Translations under genes and position numbers: made by a program
Shown here: in pieces, positions 17,903 to 28,034 of the stretch
How the letters are laid out: each line of letters begins with the position of its first letter
Position numbering within the stretch: the stretch's first letter is position 1
The notes under the pieces: generated by a model
Databases searched by the model: none
The model's input: the letters and a program-made list of their open reading frames with translations, nothing else
Told to the model about the DNA's origin: nothing
Origin: Mesorhizobium tamadayense
GTDB taxonomy: Bacteria; Pseudomonadota; Alphaproteobacteria; Rhizobiales; Rhizobiaceae
Assembly (NCBI RefSeq): GCF_003863365.1
Contig: NZ_RQXT01000003.1
Coordinates: forward strand, 202,254-266,253
DNA: 64,000 nucleotides
Direction of reading: 5' to 3'

Positions 17903-18933
17903 TAGAGCAGGTCGTCGATCCGCACCGGTTGCCGGCTGGCGGCACCGGCATAGGCGGCCTCGACCAGCGCGAAAGTCTTGAGATTGTCGGCGCCGGACGT
18001 CGCCGGCTCCTTGGCCGTCGTCAGGCAGTCGACCCAGTGCTTCTGGATCGCAACGACGCTTTCCTGGATGTTGTGCCAGGGCCGCGACGCCCAGGAAAGC
18101 AGCGGCGGCGAGACGTCGCTGACCGTGGTGCCGCTCTTGCCGGTAACCGTGAGTTGGTAGCCCTGCGCCAGCCGGATCGTGCCGTCGCTGCCGTCGAGCT
18201 CGATCAGCGTCTCGGGGAACGGCTCGGCGGCAAGCTTCGTCGCATAGCTGCAATCGACCATAGAGGTGGCGCCGCCCTCATGGTCCATGAGCATCGTTGC
18301 CACGTCCTCGCCGGAGATGCCGGGGTTGACGCGTGCGGTGCGCGCGGTGAGGTTCGAAACATCGCCGAGCAGGAAGCGGGCGATGTCGAGGATATGGATG
18401 CCGAGATCCTCGATGATGAAGCGCTTGCCCGTCGCCAGGTAAGGCTGCCCGGAAAACACGTCATAGGCCGACCGGAACGAGATGCGTCCGAAGAACGGCC
18501 TGCCGATCTCGCCGCAGTCGAGCACGGCGCGCACCGCCTGGATCGGCGACTGCCAGCGAAAGTTCTCGTGCACCATCAGCGGCACGCCGGCGTCGGCGCA
18601 GGCCTTCACCATGGCCTTGGCGTCGGCAAGCGTCGGCGCGAATGGTTTTTGGCAGATTGCCGGAACGCGGTGCGCGGCCGCCATCTCGACCAGCGGCCGA
18701 TGGCTGCCGACGGTGGTCGCGATGTCGACGAAGTCGAGCGTCTCGCCTTCAAACAGCGCAGCCGCATCGGTGTAGCGCCGCTCGATGCCGAACTGGTCGC
18801 CGACGATCCTGAGTCGCGCGGGGTCGCGGTCGCAGATCGCCATGATCGAAGCGCCGTCGATGTCGTGCCAGGCATGCATCTGGTTGACGGCGAAGAAGCC
18901 GCAGCCGATCAGCGCTCCGCGCAATTCCGCCAT
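17902..18933 (-). CDS. apsD: Gfo/Idh/MocA dehydrogenase, probable D-apiose dehydrogenase
   Basis: 343 residues. The N-terminal NAD(P)-binding Rossmann domain has RGALIGCGFFAVNQMHAW; the family motif QKPFAPTLADAKAMV carries the EKP-like lysine, followed by HENFRWQSPI and DLGIHILDIARFL. The start ATG at 18933 is 2 nt after the permease stop. Its place between a ribose-type transporter and the ApnL-like lactonase supports oxidation of D-apiose to D-apionolactone. Other aldose dehydrogenase activities are possible. Confidence 0.75.
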   Translation of the reverse strand: MAELRGALIGCGFFAVNQMHAWHDIDGASIMAICDRDPARLRIVGDQFGIERRYTDAAALFEGETLDFVDIATTVGSHRPLVEMAAAHRVPAICQKPFAPTLADAKAMVKACADAGVPLMVHENFRWQSPIQAVRAVLDCGEIGRPFFGRISFRSAYDVFSGQPYLATGKRFIIEDLGIHILDIARFLLGDVSNLTARTARVNPGISGEDVATMLMDHEGGATSMVDCSYATKLAAEPFPETLIELDGSDGTIRLAQGYQLTVTGKSGTTVSDVSPPLLSWASRPWHNIQESVVAIQKHWVDCLTTAKEPATSGADNLKTFALVEAAYAGAASRQPVRIDDLL

Positions 18934-18935
18934 GC

Positions 18936-20000
18936 TCAGCCCGCCTTCGCCATCTGCATCAGCGTCACGCGGCTCTGCAGCCGGCGCTGCGCCTGGTCGA
19001 CGACGACCGCGACGATGATGACGAGACCCTTGATCACCATCTGCCAGAACGAGCTCACCCCCATCATCACCAGCCCGTCGGAAAGGATGCCGATGACGAA
19101 GGCGCCAACGATCGTGCCGCCAATCGTGCCACGGCCGCCCGACATCGATGTGCCGCCGAGCACGGCGGCTGCGATGGCGTTGAGCTCGAAGCTCTCGCCT
19201 GTCGCCGGGTGCGAGGCCATCAGCTCGGACGAGATGATGAGGCCGACGATCGCCGCGCAGAAGCCGGAGAACATGTAGACGAACATCTTCACCATGTTGA
19301 CCCGCACACCCGAGATCCGCGCCGCGCGCTCGTTGCCGCCGACCGCGAAGATGTGCCGTCCGAGCGGCGTGTACCTGGCGAGATAGGCAGCGCCCAGCGC
19401 CACCATCATGAGGATCCATATCGAGACCGGCAGGCCGAGCAGCCGGCCGGCGCCGAGATAACCGAAGCCGGTGGTGCCGAGGTCCGGCTTGCCGACGAGG
19501 TTGGGGAAGGTGCGGCCGTCCGACGACAAAAGCGCAAGGCCGCGCGCGACATAAAGTGTCCCGAGCGTGGCGATGAAGGGCGCGACGTTGAGCCTGGTGA
19601 TCAGCAACCCGTTGACGGCACCGATCAGTATGCCGACGCCAAGCGTGATGAGGGCGATCTCGACGACGTTGAAATAGACGGTGTAGCCGAATTGCAGGTC
19701 GATGCCATTGAGCACGAGATAGCCGGCGACCATGCCGCACAGGCCGACGATCGAGCCGACCGACAGGTCGATGCCGCCGGTGATGATGACGAAGGTCATG
19801 CCCATGGCGAGGAAGGCATTCAGCGCGACGTGCTTGGCCATCAGGATCAGATTGGCGGCCGACAGGAAGTTGGGCGCCGCGATCGAGAAGAAGACCAGCA
19901 CGGCGATCAACGCGATGAAGGTCCTAAGCTTCATCAGCGTCAGCAGCACGGAGCCGCTGGATGTGGGTGGCGCGGCAGCCTTGGCTGGAATGTCGGTCAT
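18936..20000 (-). CDS. Ribose/xylose-type sugar ABC transporter permease
   Basis: A 354-residue membrane protein of the AraH/RbsC family with about 8-10 transmembrane segments. The signature NAIAAAVLGGTSMSGGRGTIGGTIVGA and GGIDLSVGSIVG are visible. The start overlaps the ATPase stop (ATGA). It forms the channel of the transporter encoded with the lipoprotein, ATPase and binding protein upstream; co-transcription with apsD and apnL suggests D-apiose as substrate. Confidence 0.9.
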   Translation of the reverse strand: MTDIPAKAAAPPTSSGSVLLTLMKLRTFIALIAVLVFFSIAAPNFLSAANLILMAKHVALNAFLAMGMTFVIITGGIDLSVGSIVGLCGMVAGYLVLNGIDLQFGYTVYFNVVEIALITLGVGILIGAVNGLLITRLNVAPFIATLGTLYVARGLALLSSDGRTFPNLVGKPDLGTTGFGYLGAGRLLGLPVSIWILMMVALGAAYLARYTPLGRHIFAVGGNERAARISGVRVNMVKMFVYMFSGFCAAIVGLIISSELMASHPATGESFELNAIAAAVLGGTSMSGGRGTIGGTIVGAFVIGILSDGLVMMGVSSFWQMVIKGLVIIVAVVVDQAQRRLQSRVTLMQMAKAG

Positions 20001-21544
20001 CGGCGTTGCTCTCCGTGCACGGGTCCATGGCCAAGCGCCGATGCCGCGACGATCGCCGCTTCCGTCGCCTCGGCGCGTTCGAACATGCCCGTCAGCTTTC
20101 CGTTGCTCATCACCGCGATCCGGTCGGACAGCGCCATCACCTCGTCGAGATCCGAGGTGGCGAAGAGGATGCCCAGCCCATCGCGCGAAAGCTTGCGCAT
20201 GGTGCGGAAGACATCGGCCTTGGCGCCGACATCGATGCCGCGGCTGGGCTCGTCCATCAAAAGCACCTTCGGCCCGGTGAGCAGCGCCTTGCCGATCACA
20301 ACCTTCTGCTGGTTGCCGCCCGACAGCGACGAGACTTCCTGCGCCGGGTCGGCAACCTTGATTGCCAGCTCGCGCACCATTTGCGTGACGGCCTGCCACT
20401 CGGCGCCGCCACGGATATGAAACAGGCTGACGAAGCGCGACAGGCTGGCCAACGTCAGGTTGCTGGCGACGGACAGGATCGACACCAGTCCCTCGCGCTG
20501 CCTGTCTTCCGGGATCAGCGCCAGGCCGCGCCGGATGCGTCGCGCCGTGTCGCGCTCCTTGACCTGCTTTCCGTCGATGAAGATCCTGCCGCTTGCCTGG
20601 CCGTGGCGGCCCATGATGCAGTCGAACAGCTCGCTGCGTCCGGCGCCCATCAATCCGTAGATGCCGAGGATCTCGCCAGCGCGCAAGGAGAGCGAGACAT
20701 GGTCGACCGCAAGTCCGCCGGTGACGCGGGGCAGGCAGATTTCCTCGGCGCGGAACACCTCGTCACCTGGGACATGGCCGTCGGCCTTGGCGAAATCCTT
20801 GGCGTCGGAGCCGATCATCTGCCGCACGATCCACTGCGTGTCGACGTTGCGCATCTGCTCCTGGCCGGTGATGCGACCGTCGCGAAGCACGGTGATGTAG
20901 TCGCCGATGCGGATCAGCTCTTCCAGCCGGTGCGAGATGTAGACGATCGCCACGCCGCGCGCCTTGAGGTCGGCGATCACCTTGAACAGGATCTCGACTT
21001 CCGCCGCGCTCAGCGCCGAGGTCGGCTCGTCCATGATCAGGATGCGCGCGTCAAGCGAGACCGCCTTGGCGATCTCGACCAACTGCTGCTGGCCGATGCG
21101 CAGGTCCTCGACCAGCATGTCGGGTCTTATGCCGGCTTCGAGCTGTTCCAGGAATTCGGCGGCGCGCCGTTCCTGCTCCCTGTGGTCGATCTTGCGGAAG
21201 GCGTTGGTCAACTCGCGCGTGGCAAAAATGTTCTCGGCGACCGAGAGATTGCCGAACAGGTTCAGCTCCTGGAACACCATGCCGATGCCGCGGCCGACGG
21301 CGTCTCCCGACGATGAGAACGAAACCTCGTTGCCGTCGAGCAGGATGCGGCCCGCGGTCGGCTGCTCGACGCCGGCGATGATCTTCATCAGCGTCGACTT
21401 TCCCGCGCCGTTCTCGCCGACGAGCACGTTGACCGCGCCCTTGCGCACCTCGAATTTCGCATGCTTGACCGCAACGGTGCCGGCATAGACCTTGGAGATA
21501 TCCTCCAGCTTCAGGATGACGTCGTGACCGGGCGAGGAACTCAT
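19997..21544 (-). CDS. Sugar ABC transporter ATP-binding protein (double cassette, RbsA type)
   Basis: 515 residues with two tandem ATPase domains. Cassette 1 has Walker A GENGAGKST (about 45-53), the signature-like LRIGQQQLVEIAKA and Walker B ILIMDEPTSALS. Cassette 2 has SLSGGNQQKVVIGKAL and VLLMDEPSRGIDVGAK. The degenerate second Walker A (YGLMGAGRSELF) is usual for the family. Translational coupling to the DUF2291 gene upstream and the permease downstream by ATGA overlaps. Confidence 0.93.
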   Translation of the reverse strand: MSSSPGHDVILKLEDISKVYAGTVAVKHAKFEVRKGAVNVLVGENGAGKSTLMKIIAGVEQPTAGRILLDGNEVSFSSSGDAVGRGIGMVFQELNLFGNLSVAENIFATRELTNAFRKIDHREQERRAAEFLEQLEAGIRPDMLVEDLRIGQQQLVEIAKAVSLDARILIMDEPTSALSAAEVEILFKVIADLKARGVAIVYISHRLEELIRIGDYITVLRDGRITGQEQMRNVDTQWIVRQMIGSDAKDFAKADGHVPGDEVFRAEEICLPRVTGGLAVDHVSLSLRAGEILGIYGLMGAGRSELFDCIMGRHGQASGRIFIDGKQVKERDTARRIRRGLALIPEDRQREGLVSILSVASNLTLASLSRFVSLFHIRGGAEWQAVTQMVRELAIKVADPAQEVSSLSGGNQQKVVIGKALLTGPKVLLMDEPSRGIDVGAKADVFRTMRKLSRDGLGILFATSDLDEVMALSDRIAVMSNGKLTGMFERAEATEAAIVAASALGHGPVHGEQRR

Positions 21545-22203
21545 GGCTTCGGCCCGATCTCGGCCTCCGCCGGCGTCACCAGCGGCAGGTTCTGGGCGCT
21601 TTCGATCGTGTAGGCGCCGAGCACCTTGGCGGTCCGGCCCTCCAGCCCGTCGCGCGACAGCTTGGACAGCACCATCTTGTCGGCATAGGCGTTGAAGGCC
21701 TTGCCGAACTGGGCGAAGTCGATCTGGTTGGTGAAGTCGTTGAACTGCACGAAATCCAGGCTGTCGCGAATGGCGGTTCCGCGCATCGCCGGCCCGATCT
21801 GCACCCGCGCATCCGCCTTGCCGTCGCCATCGACGTCGACATCGATGGTTGCCGCGCGCGACTGCGTGTTGGCGGCGATTATCTTGCCTTCGACGCGCAC
21901 CGCGAAGGTCCACGGCGAATTCGCCTGCTTCTTCGGATTGCCGTATTTTGCGCCGGCGGCGGCTGGATCGGTCTTCGCCAGCGCATGGACTTCGGCAAAC
22001 GGCCCAGCCTTCTGCTGCAGATAGGGGATGACCTTCGAGGCCCAGATATCCTTGACCCTCTTGTCGGGATTGAAGGCCGAACTGTTGTCGCTACCGCCGC
22101 CTTGCGCCGATGGCGTCGGCAGTATTTTGCAGGCGCTCAGGCTGAGGCCTGCGAGCGCGGCAAGGGGCAGCCCAAGAGTCAGCCAGGTCAACTTGTTCGG
22201 CAT
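21541..22203 (-). CDS. DUF2291 family lipoprotein
   Basis: 220 residues. The signal peptide ends in a lipobox LSLSAC, with the lipidated cysteine at about residue 25, placing it at the inner or outer membrane face. DUF2291 proteins commonly occur inside ribose/xylitol-type ABC operons, between the binding protein and the ATPase, as here. Its role in uptake is not established. It overlaps the ATPase start by ATGA. Confidence 0.8.
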   Translation of the reverse strand: MPNKLTWLTLGLPLAALAGLSLSACKILPTPSAQGGGSDNSSAFNPDKRVKDIWASKVIPYLQQKAGPFAEVHALAKTDPAAAGAKYGNPKKQANSPWTFAVRVEGKIIAANTQSRAATIDVDVDGDGKADARVQIGPAMRGTAIRDSLDFVQFNDFTNQIDFAQFGKAFNAYADKMVLSKLSRDGLEGRTAKVLGAYTIESAQNLPLVTPAEAEIGPKP

Positions 22204-22237
22204 GGCGGTCAAAAAGCACTCGGATAATGAAATGGAG

Positions 22238-22267
22238 GCGAGGGACGAACGAGCGTTCGCCCCTCGC
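22238..22267 (-). repeat. Intercistronic hairpin after the binding-protein gene
   Basis: GCGAGGG-A-CGAACG pairs with CGTTCG-C-CCCTCGC: a stem of 13 pairs with one mismatch and a very short loop. It lies 18 nt downstream of the solute-binding protein stop and upstream of the DUF2291 start. No T-run follows, so it is more likely an mRNA stabiliser or attenuator than a full terminator. Confidence 0.6.
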
Positions 22268-22285
22268 AGCTTCGATCGCGCCGAC

Positions 22286-23335
<1,050 letters not shown>

Positions 23336-23417
23336 TTATCCGAACCTGGCCTCGCTGCCGGTCCCGCCATCCTCCTCCGCTCGTCCCAGCAATCCGAGCC
23401 TGGACAGCTAAAGCTAA

Positions 23418-23430
23418 CTGGTATGATGAG
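23418..23430 (+). promoter_or_regulatory. Putative GntR operator, copy 2
   Basis: CTGGTATGATGAG lies in the 285-bp gap upstream of the binding-protein/apsD/apnL operon, 191 bp before its start codon. It matches copies at 15145, 24395 and 29137-29149. The dyad extension is weaker here (TCAA instead of TACA). Confidence 0.55.
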
Positions 23431-23512
23431 TCAATCACTAATTCAGGTGATATGTATCTGATGCACGACTTCCATCCGGCTGCCCTTTTCAAAAGGCAAA
23501 CGGATCGACGCG

Positions 23513-24340
23513 TCAGGTGATGCGCTGGATGCTGGCTGCGATCTCCTCCGGCTCGAAAACGCGCTTCCAGTCGTCGCGCATCAGCACCGGCTTGCCGAAT
23601 TCGATCGCCTTGTTGCAGGCGTCCGAGAACACGCCCTTGGTTTCGCCGAAGATGACGGCTCCGAGCACGTTCATGTGGCCGAGCAGGAAGTCGAGCGCCG
23701 CCTGCCGGTCGACGCCGCGCGCCACGACCTCGTCGAGGGCTTCCTTCATGACGACGAGCAGCGAGGCGCAAACCGTTTCCGAAAGGCCGGGCTCGAGCAG
23801 CGCCATCTGCTCGACGGTGACCCGATGCGAGCGCATCACCGGCGCCCAGATGATCCGGGCGATCTCCTCGCCCTTGGCGTAGTCTTCCTCCGGACCCTGC
23901 ATCAGGGCGCTGACGAAATGCTGCTTGGCCTTGACGCCGCCGAAGAAGTCCTTCTTGGCCGCCATGTCGGTCTCGTCGTTGAAGATCGGCGGATGGCAAG
24001 GATGGGTGACGAAGTAGGTCAGGTCCGAACGCTTGGGCAGATGACCGGCAAAGGGCGCCGCGGCATCGAGCACAATGACCATCGTACCCGGCGCCAGCTT
24101 GCTTTCGATGCTGGCCGCCACCTTGCCGATATGTGTATCGGGAACGGCCAGGATGACCACGTCGGCGCCCGCGAGCGCCTCGTCGACGCTAAAGGTGTCG
24201 ATGCCGAGCCCGGTCTTCAGCCGCTCCTTGCCCGCTTCGCTGATCTCGACATGGCGGATTGTGTAAGGCGACCCGCGAAAGTTGGTCGACAGGCGGTAAC
24301 CCATTTTTCCGCCGGCACCGAACAGCGCAATCGTTGTCAT
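23513..24340 (-). CDS. apnO: Probable D-apionate oxidoisomerase
   Basis: 275 residues. An N-terminal Rossmann domain starts TTIALFGAGGKMGYRLS, and a helical C-terminal domain resembles 6-phosphogluconate/ketol-acid reductoisomerase enzymes (GHMNVLGAVIFGETKGVFSDAC). A histidine/proline-rich THPCHPPIFND motif lies near residue 112. I identify it with ApnO, which converts D-apionate to 3-oxo-isoapionate, because the lactonase before it and the kinase/RLP after it in the pathway are all in the block. It is monocistronic, with its own operator 55 bp upstream. Confidence 0.72.
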   Translation of the reverse strand: MTTIALFGAGGKMGYRLSTNFRGSPYTIRHVEISEAGKERLKTGLGIDTFSVDEALAGADVVILAVPDTHIGKVAASIESKLAPGTMVIVLDAAAPFAGHLPKRSDLTYFVTHPCHPPIFNDETDMAAKKDFFGGVKAKQHFVSALMQGPEEDYAKGEEIARIIWAPVMRSHRVTVEQMALLEPGLSETVCASLLVVMKEALDEVVARGVDRQAALDFLLGHMNVLGAVIFGETKGVFSDACNKAIEFGKPVLMRDDWKRVFEPEEIAASIQRIT

Positions 24341-24394
24341 CTAACCCTGCTCCTGATGTTCAGACGACGGTCAACGCAATCGTCATCTTATATA

Positions 24395-24407
24395 CTGGTA
24401 TGATCAC
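24395..24407 (+). promoter_or_regulatory. Putative GntR operator, copy 3
   Basis: CTGGTATGATCAC, 55 bp upstream of apnO in the 109-bp gap to the permease gene. A TACC at 24411-24414 gives a looser dyad with the GGTA. An AT-rich TTATATA stretch immediately to the left could be part of the apnO promoter. Confidence 0.55.
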
Positions 24408-24449
24408 TCTACCACGATTTGGCAAGAAGAATCGTCTGTTGTCCGTCCG

Positions 24450-25490
24450 TCATTCCGGCCGAGCTGCCGCGGTGTTCGCGTCCGTTCTCGCCGTCGGGTC
24501 CTTGTCGCCGTCCGCGAGGTCGACGGACGCACGCCCCGCCAATGCCTGCCGCCCGGCCAGCGCCAGCACGAAGATGACGACGATGCCCTGCACGATGTCC
24601 TGGGCGCCCGGAGGCAGGCCGATGATCTGCATGGTGGTGACGATGAGGATGAGCAGGATGCTGGCGAAGAGCGTGCCGAGCGCGGTTGCCGAGCCGCCGA
24701 AGATCAGCGTTCCGCCAAGCACCACGGCGGCGATCGACTGCAAGAGATAGGGCTGGCCCATTTCGAGGAAAGCCCCGCCGATATAGGCGCCGAGCAGCAG
24801 CCCGTCGAGCGAAGCCAGAACAGACGAGATGATAAAGGCCGCCGCGATGATGGGGCCGTTGCGGATGCCGGCGAGCCGCGCCGCGGCGCGGTTCTGGCCG
24901 ACCGCAGACAGCAATTGCCCGAACACGGTGTAGCGCAGCACGAAGGACGTCGCCGCCACGCCGATGATGGCCATGATGGCCATGATCGGCACGCCGGAAA
25001 TGCGCCCCGTCGCCAGGTCCTTCAGCGCCGGGCTGACGGCGAAGCCGGCTATCGCCTTGTTCGACAGAAGGGTAGCGGTCGCCAGCACATAGCCGGTCGC
25101 CAGTGTCGCGATGATCGCAGGGATGCCGAGCCCGACGACGAGCAGCGAGTTGAGCGTTCCGACGGCAAGGCCGAGCAGGATGGCGGCGACCACGCCGACG
25201 GCGAGGTTCGCGTCCTGGCCCTTGACGGTGAGCAGAGCGACAAAGGCGCTGAGCGTGATCACCGAGGCGACCGACAGGTCGATGTTGCCGCGCCCGGTCG
25301 TCACCACGAACATCTGGCCGACGCCGACGACCGTCAGGAAGGACGCCGACAGAATGACGCCGGACAGGCTGGACAGGCTGAAGCGGTTGGTGACGACGGA
25401 GAGCACCAGCCACAGAAGCAGCACGCCGAGCGCCGACCAGATCCAGCGGTTGCGCTGCGCCCAGATGCCGAAGCCGGCGAGTGCGTTCAT
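24450..25490 (-). CDS. Sugar ABC transporter permease (AraH/RbsC family)
   Basis: 346 residues, multiple transmembrane segments, with GNIDLSVASVITLSAFVALL and the conserved QSIAAVVLGGTLIFGGSATALGTL. The start overlaps the stop of the ATPase-permease fusion (ATGA). Together with the permease half of the fusion it would form a heterodimeric channel. Second ribose-type transporter of the block; substrate possibly D-apionate, apionolactone or another plant pentose. Confidence 0.88.
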   Translation of the reverse strand: MNALAGFGIWAQRNRWIWSALGVLLLWLVLSVVTNRFSLSSLSGVILSASFLTVVGVGQMFVVTTGRGNIDLSVASVITLSAFVALLTVKGQDANLAVGVVAAILLGLAVGTLNSLLVVGLGIPAIIATLATGYVLATATLLSNKAIAGFAVSPALKDLATGRISGVPIMAIMAIIGVAATSFVLRYTVFGQLLSAVGQNRAAARLAGIRNGPIIAAAFIISSVLASLDGLLLGAYIGGAFLEMGQPYLLQSIAAVVLGGTLIFGGSATALGTLFASILLILIVTTMQIIGLPPGAQDIVQGIVVIFVLALAGRQALAGRASVDLADGDKDPTARTDANTAAARPE

Positions 25491-27961
25491 GGCTCGCTCC
25501 TGCGGTCGGCGGTCAGGCTGCGCAGCGTCAGCAGCGCGACCAGGATCAACCCTTGCGTGGCGGCGTTGTAGTCGCTGCTGACGCTGAGCGTGCCGAGCAG
25601 CGCGCCGATCAATGACAGCGTCACCGCGCCGGCGACGGCGCCGATCGGCGAGATGATGCCGCCAAGCAGCGAGCAACCGCCCATCACCACGGCGGCAACG
25701 CTGAGCAAGGTATAGGAATTGCCGGAATTGATGTCGCTCGCCGTGTTGATGGCCGTCAGCGACAGGCCGGCGGCAGCGGCGAACACTCCGGCGATGAGAT
25801 AGCGCACCAGCGCGTAGCGCGTCGGCGACCATCCCGAGCGGATCATCGCAGCCGGGTTGTTGCCGAAGCCGCGCAGCACCACGCCGAGCGGCAGCCGGTC
25901 GATGACGAGCACGATCAGCGCCACAGCGGCGATCAGGACGATCGACGTCGGCACGAAGCTGAGCGACCAGTTGAAAAGCATCGACAGCCAGTCCGGGCTG
26001 GCGCCGCCCGGCGTCGGCTGCAGCGCATAGCCGATGCCCACCCAGATGAAAGATGCGCCGAGCGTGACGACGATTGCGGGAATCTTGCGCGCCTGGATCA
26101 GGCCGCCAAGCCCCGCATAGGCGGCTACCGCCACGACTAGTGCCAGCGCGCCTAGCCACGGCTGGTCGTAGAGCAGCGTTGCGCTGAGCACGCTAACCAG
26201 GCCTGCGAAGGCGCCGACGCCGAGATCGATCTCGCTGCCGCCGACGATGAACACCTGCGCCGCCGTCACCAGCACCAGCGACAGCGCCGGCAACAGGAGC
26301 AGATCGAGCCCGAAAGTCGAGGCGACCGCCGGGTTGATTGCGATCATGATGGCGAGCACGGCGGCGAGCCCGATGAACGGCGCCGCATCGACCAGCCGGC
26401 GGCCGAGCTTCGCCATGGCGGCCTGGTTTCGCGTCGTGCTCGCTTGCCTGTCCGTCGATTGCGCGAAGGAGGCGCCCACGATCGCCTGCTCGGTGATCGC
26501 CTCGCCTGCCAGTTCCTTGACGATCCGGCCGCCGGAAAAGACCAGCACGCGGTCGCAGGCGAGCAGTTCCGTATCCTCGGTCGTGTGCCAGACCAACGCG
26601 CGGCCGCCGCGCGCGACCTCGTTGCAGAGCCGGTAGAAATCCTGCTTGGTGGCGATGTCGACGCCGCGCGTCGGGTCGTCGAGCAGGATGATCGGCGTGT
26701 CGGCGACCAGCGCCCGCGCCACCAGCGCCTTCTGCTGGTTGCCGCCGCTGAGCTCGGTGATGTTGGACTGGAAGCGCCGGTCGTCGAGCCGCAGGCGGCC
26801 GGCGGCACGCGAAGCGGCATCGCGGCTGGCGCGGTCGGAAACGACACCCAGCGCCGGGCGACGCGCAAGCGCGCCGATGCTGATGTTGCCGAGCACGCTC
26901 CACAGCGGGAACAGGCCTTCCTTCTGCCGGTCGCCGGCGATGAAGCCGGCATCCGCATGCCTGGTGACAGCAGCGTGTTGCTTTCTGCCGGGGTTGAAGA
27001 TCGCGTGCAGCAATTCCTTCTGCCCGCTGCCTTCGAGACCTGCCAGCCCGACGATCTCACCGCGCACGATGTCGATGTCGCGTCCAAGTTCTGCCGTCAG
27101 CGGTCCGGAGAGCCGCACCAGAACATCCTCCGAGGATGCGGCCGCGACGGCGTGCTGATGGACCGGATTGGCGTCGCCGCCCATCAGTTGCACTAGCTTG
27201 CCGATCGAAGCATCCGCGGCGTGGCCCTGCCAGGCGGTGCGGCCGTTGCGCAGCACCACGACTTCGGTGGCGATGTCGATAATTTCCTGCAGCTTGTGGC
27301 TGATGAAGATGAAGGCGAGCCCGGCTTTCGCCCGCTCGCGAATGAAGGCCCTGAGCTGCTTCGAGCGGTCGAGGTCGAGCGAGGATGTCGGCTCGTCGAG
27401 CACGATGAGCTTGACGCCGGGTGTCGCCGCGGCGCGCGCGATCTCCACCATCTGCCGCTCGGCGATGGTGAGGTGTCCGACCTCAGCGTCGGTGTCGATG
27501 CCGTTGCCGGGAAAGACGGCGTCCAGGGCGGCGCGGGAGCGGGCGCGGTAAAGCGCGCGCCAGCCGGGCCGACTGGCGGAATCGTTCGGGGTTTCCAGGA
27601 AGAAGTTCTCGGCGACGGACAAGTTGGCGCAGAGCGAAAGCTCCTGGTGCACCATGCGGATGCCGCGGCGCTGCGCTGCGCCGGTGTCGTAGCCGGCGAA
27701 AGCCACGTTTTCGCCGGCAAAGGAAATCGCGCCGAGCGTCGGCCACATCGCGCCGCACAGGATGCGCATCAGCGTCGATTTTCCGGCGCCGTTGCCGCCG
27801 ACCAGCCCGATCACGTCGCCGGCGCGGACGGAAAGATCGATCCCCGCATTGGCGAGCGTCGGCCCGAAACTCTTGGTGATCCCGCTCAGGGAGACGACGC
27901 TCGGCCCGGCAGGAGCTGCGACGGCAGCGGTGCCCTGTACGGCGACGGCGATGTGGGACAT
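25487..27961 (-). CDS. Fused sugar ABC transporter ATPase-permease
   Basis: 824 residues. Residues ~20-500 are a tandem RbsA-type double ATPase (Walker A GGNGAGKST at 55-63, Walker B LIVLDEPTSSLDLD, second signature ELSGGNQQKALVARAL, second Walker B IILLDDPTRGVDIATK). Residues ~520-824 are an RbsC-type permease (GGSEIDLGVGAFAGLVSVLS, then SVAAVVMGGCSLLGGIISPIGA). The frame is continuous with no stop between the halves, so this is a true fusion, not two genes. In most relatives the ATPase and permease are separate. The operon continues into a second permease gene. Confidence 0.88.
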   Translation of the reverse strand: MSHIAVAVQGTAAVAAPAGPSVVSLSGITKSFGPTLANAGIDLSVRAGDVIGLVGGNGAGKSTLMRILCGAMWPTLGAISFAGENVAFAGYDTGAAQRRGIRMVHQELSLCANLSVAENFFLETPNDSASRPGWRALYRARSRAALDAVFPGNGIDTDAEVGHLTIAERQMVEIARAAATPGVKLIVLDEPTSSLDLDRSKQLRAFIRERAKAGLAFIFISHKLQEIIDIATEVVVLRNGRTAWQGHAADASIGKLVQLMGGDANPVHQHAVAAASSEDVLVRLSGPLTAELGRDIDIVRGEIVGLAGLEGSGQKELLHAIFNPGRKQHAAVTRHADAGFIAGDRQKEGLFPLWSVLGNISIGALARRPALGVVSDRASRDAASRAAGRLRLDDRRFQSNITELSGGNQQKALVARALVADTPIILLDDPTRGVDIATKQDFYRLCNEVARGGRALVWHTTEDTELLACDRVLVFSGGRIVKELAGEAITEQAIVGASFAQSTDRQASTTRNQAAMAKLGRRLVDAAPFIGLAAVLAIMIAINPAVASTFGLDLLLLPALSLVLVTAAQVFIVGGSEIDLGVGAFAGLVSVLSATLLYDQPWLGALALVVAVAAYAGLGGLIQARKIPAIVVTLGASFIWVGIGYALQPTPGGASPDWLSMLFNWSLSFVPTSIVLIAAVALIVLVIDRLPLGVVLRGFGNNPAAMIRSGWSPTRYALVRYLIAGVFAAAAGLSLTAINTASDINSGNSYTLLSVAAVVMGGCSLLGGIISPIGAVAGAVTLSLIGALLGTLSVSSDYNAATQGLILVALLTLRSLTADRRSEP

Positions 27962-27986
27962 TCGTCCTCCGATTCTGCGCGGGCGA

Positions 27987-28020
27987 GGATCGGGCGCGGC
28001 CGTGCGGCGGCGCCCGATCC
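27987..28020 (-). repeat. Intercistronic hairpin after the binding-protein gene
   Basis: GGATCGGGCGC and GCGCCCGATCC form a perfect 11-bp stem with a 12-nt loop, 14 nt downstream of the solute-binding protein stop and before the ATPase-permease gene. No T-run. Likely protects the binding-protein mRNA or attenuates downstream expression. Confidence 0.65.
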
Positions 28021-28034
28021 CTAGGCTGGTTGCC

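Noticed and set aside
17905..19740. Single 612-codon minus frame covering permease and dehydrogenase sequence
   Set aside because: Only its C-terminal 343 codons (apsD) are coding; the rest is the permease gene read in the wrong phase.
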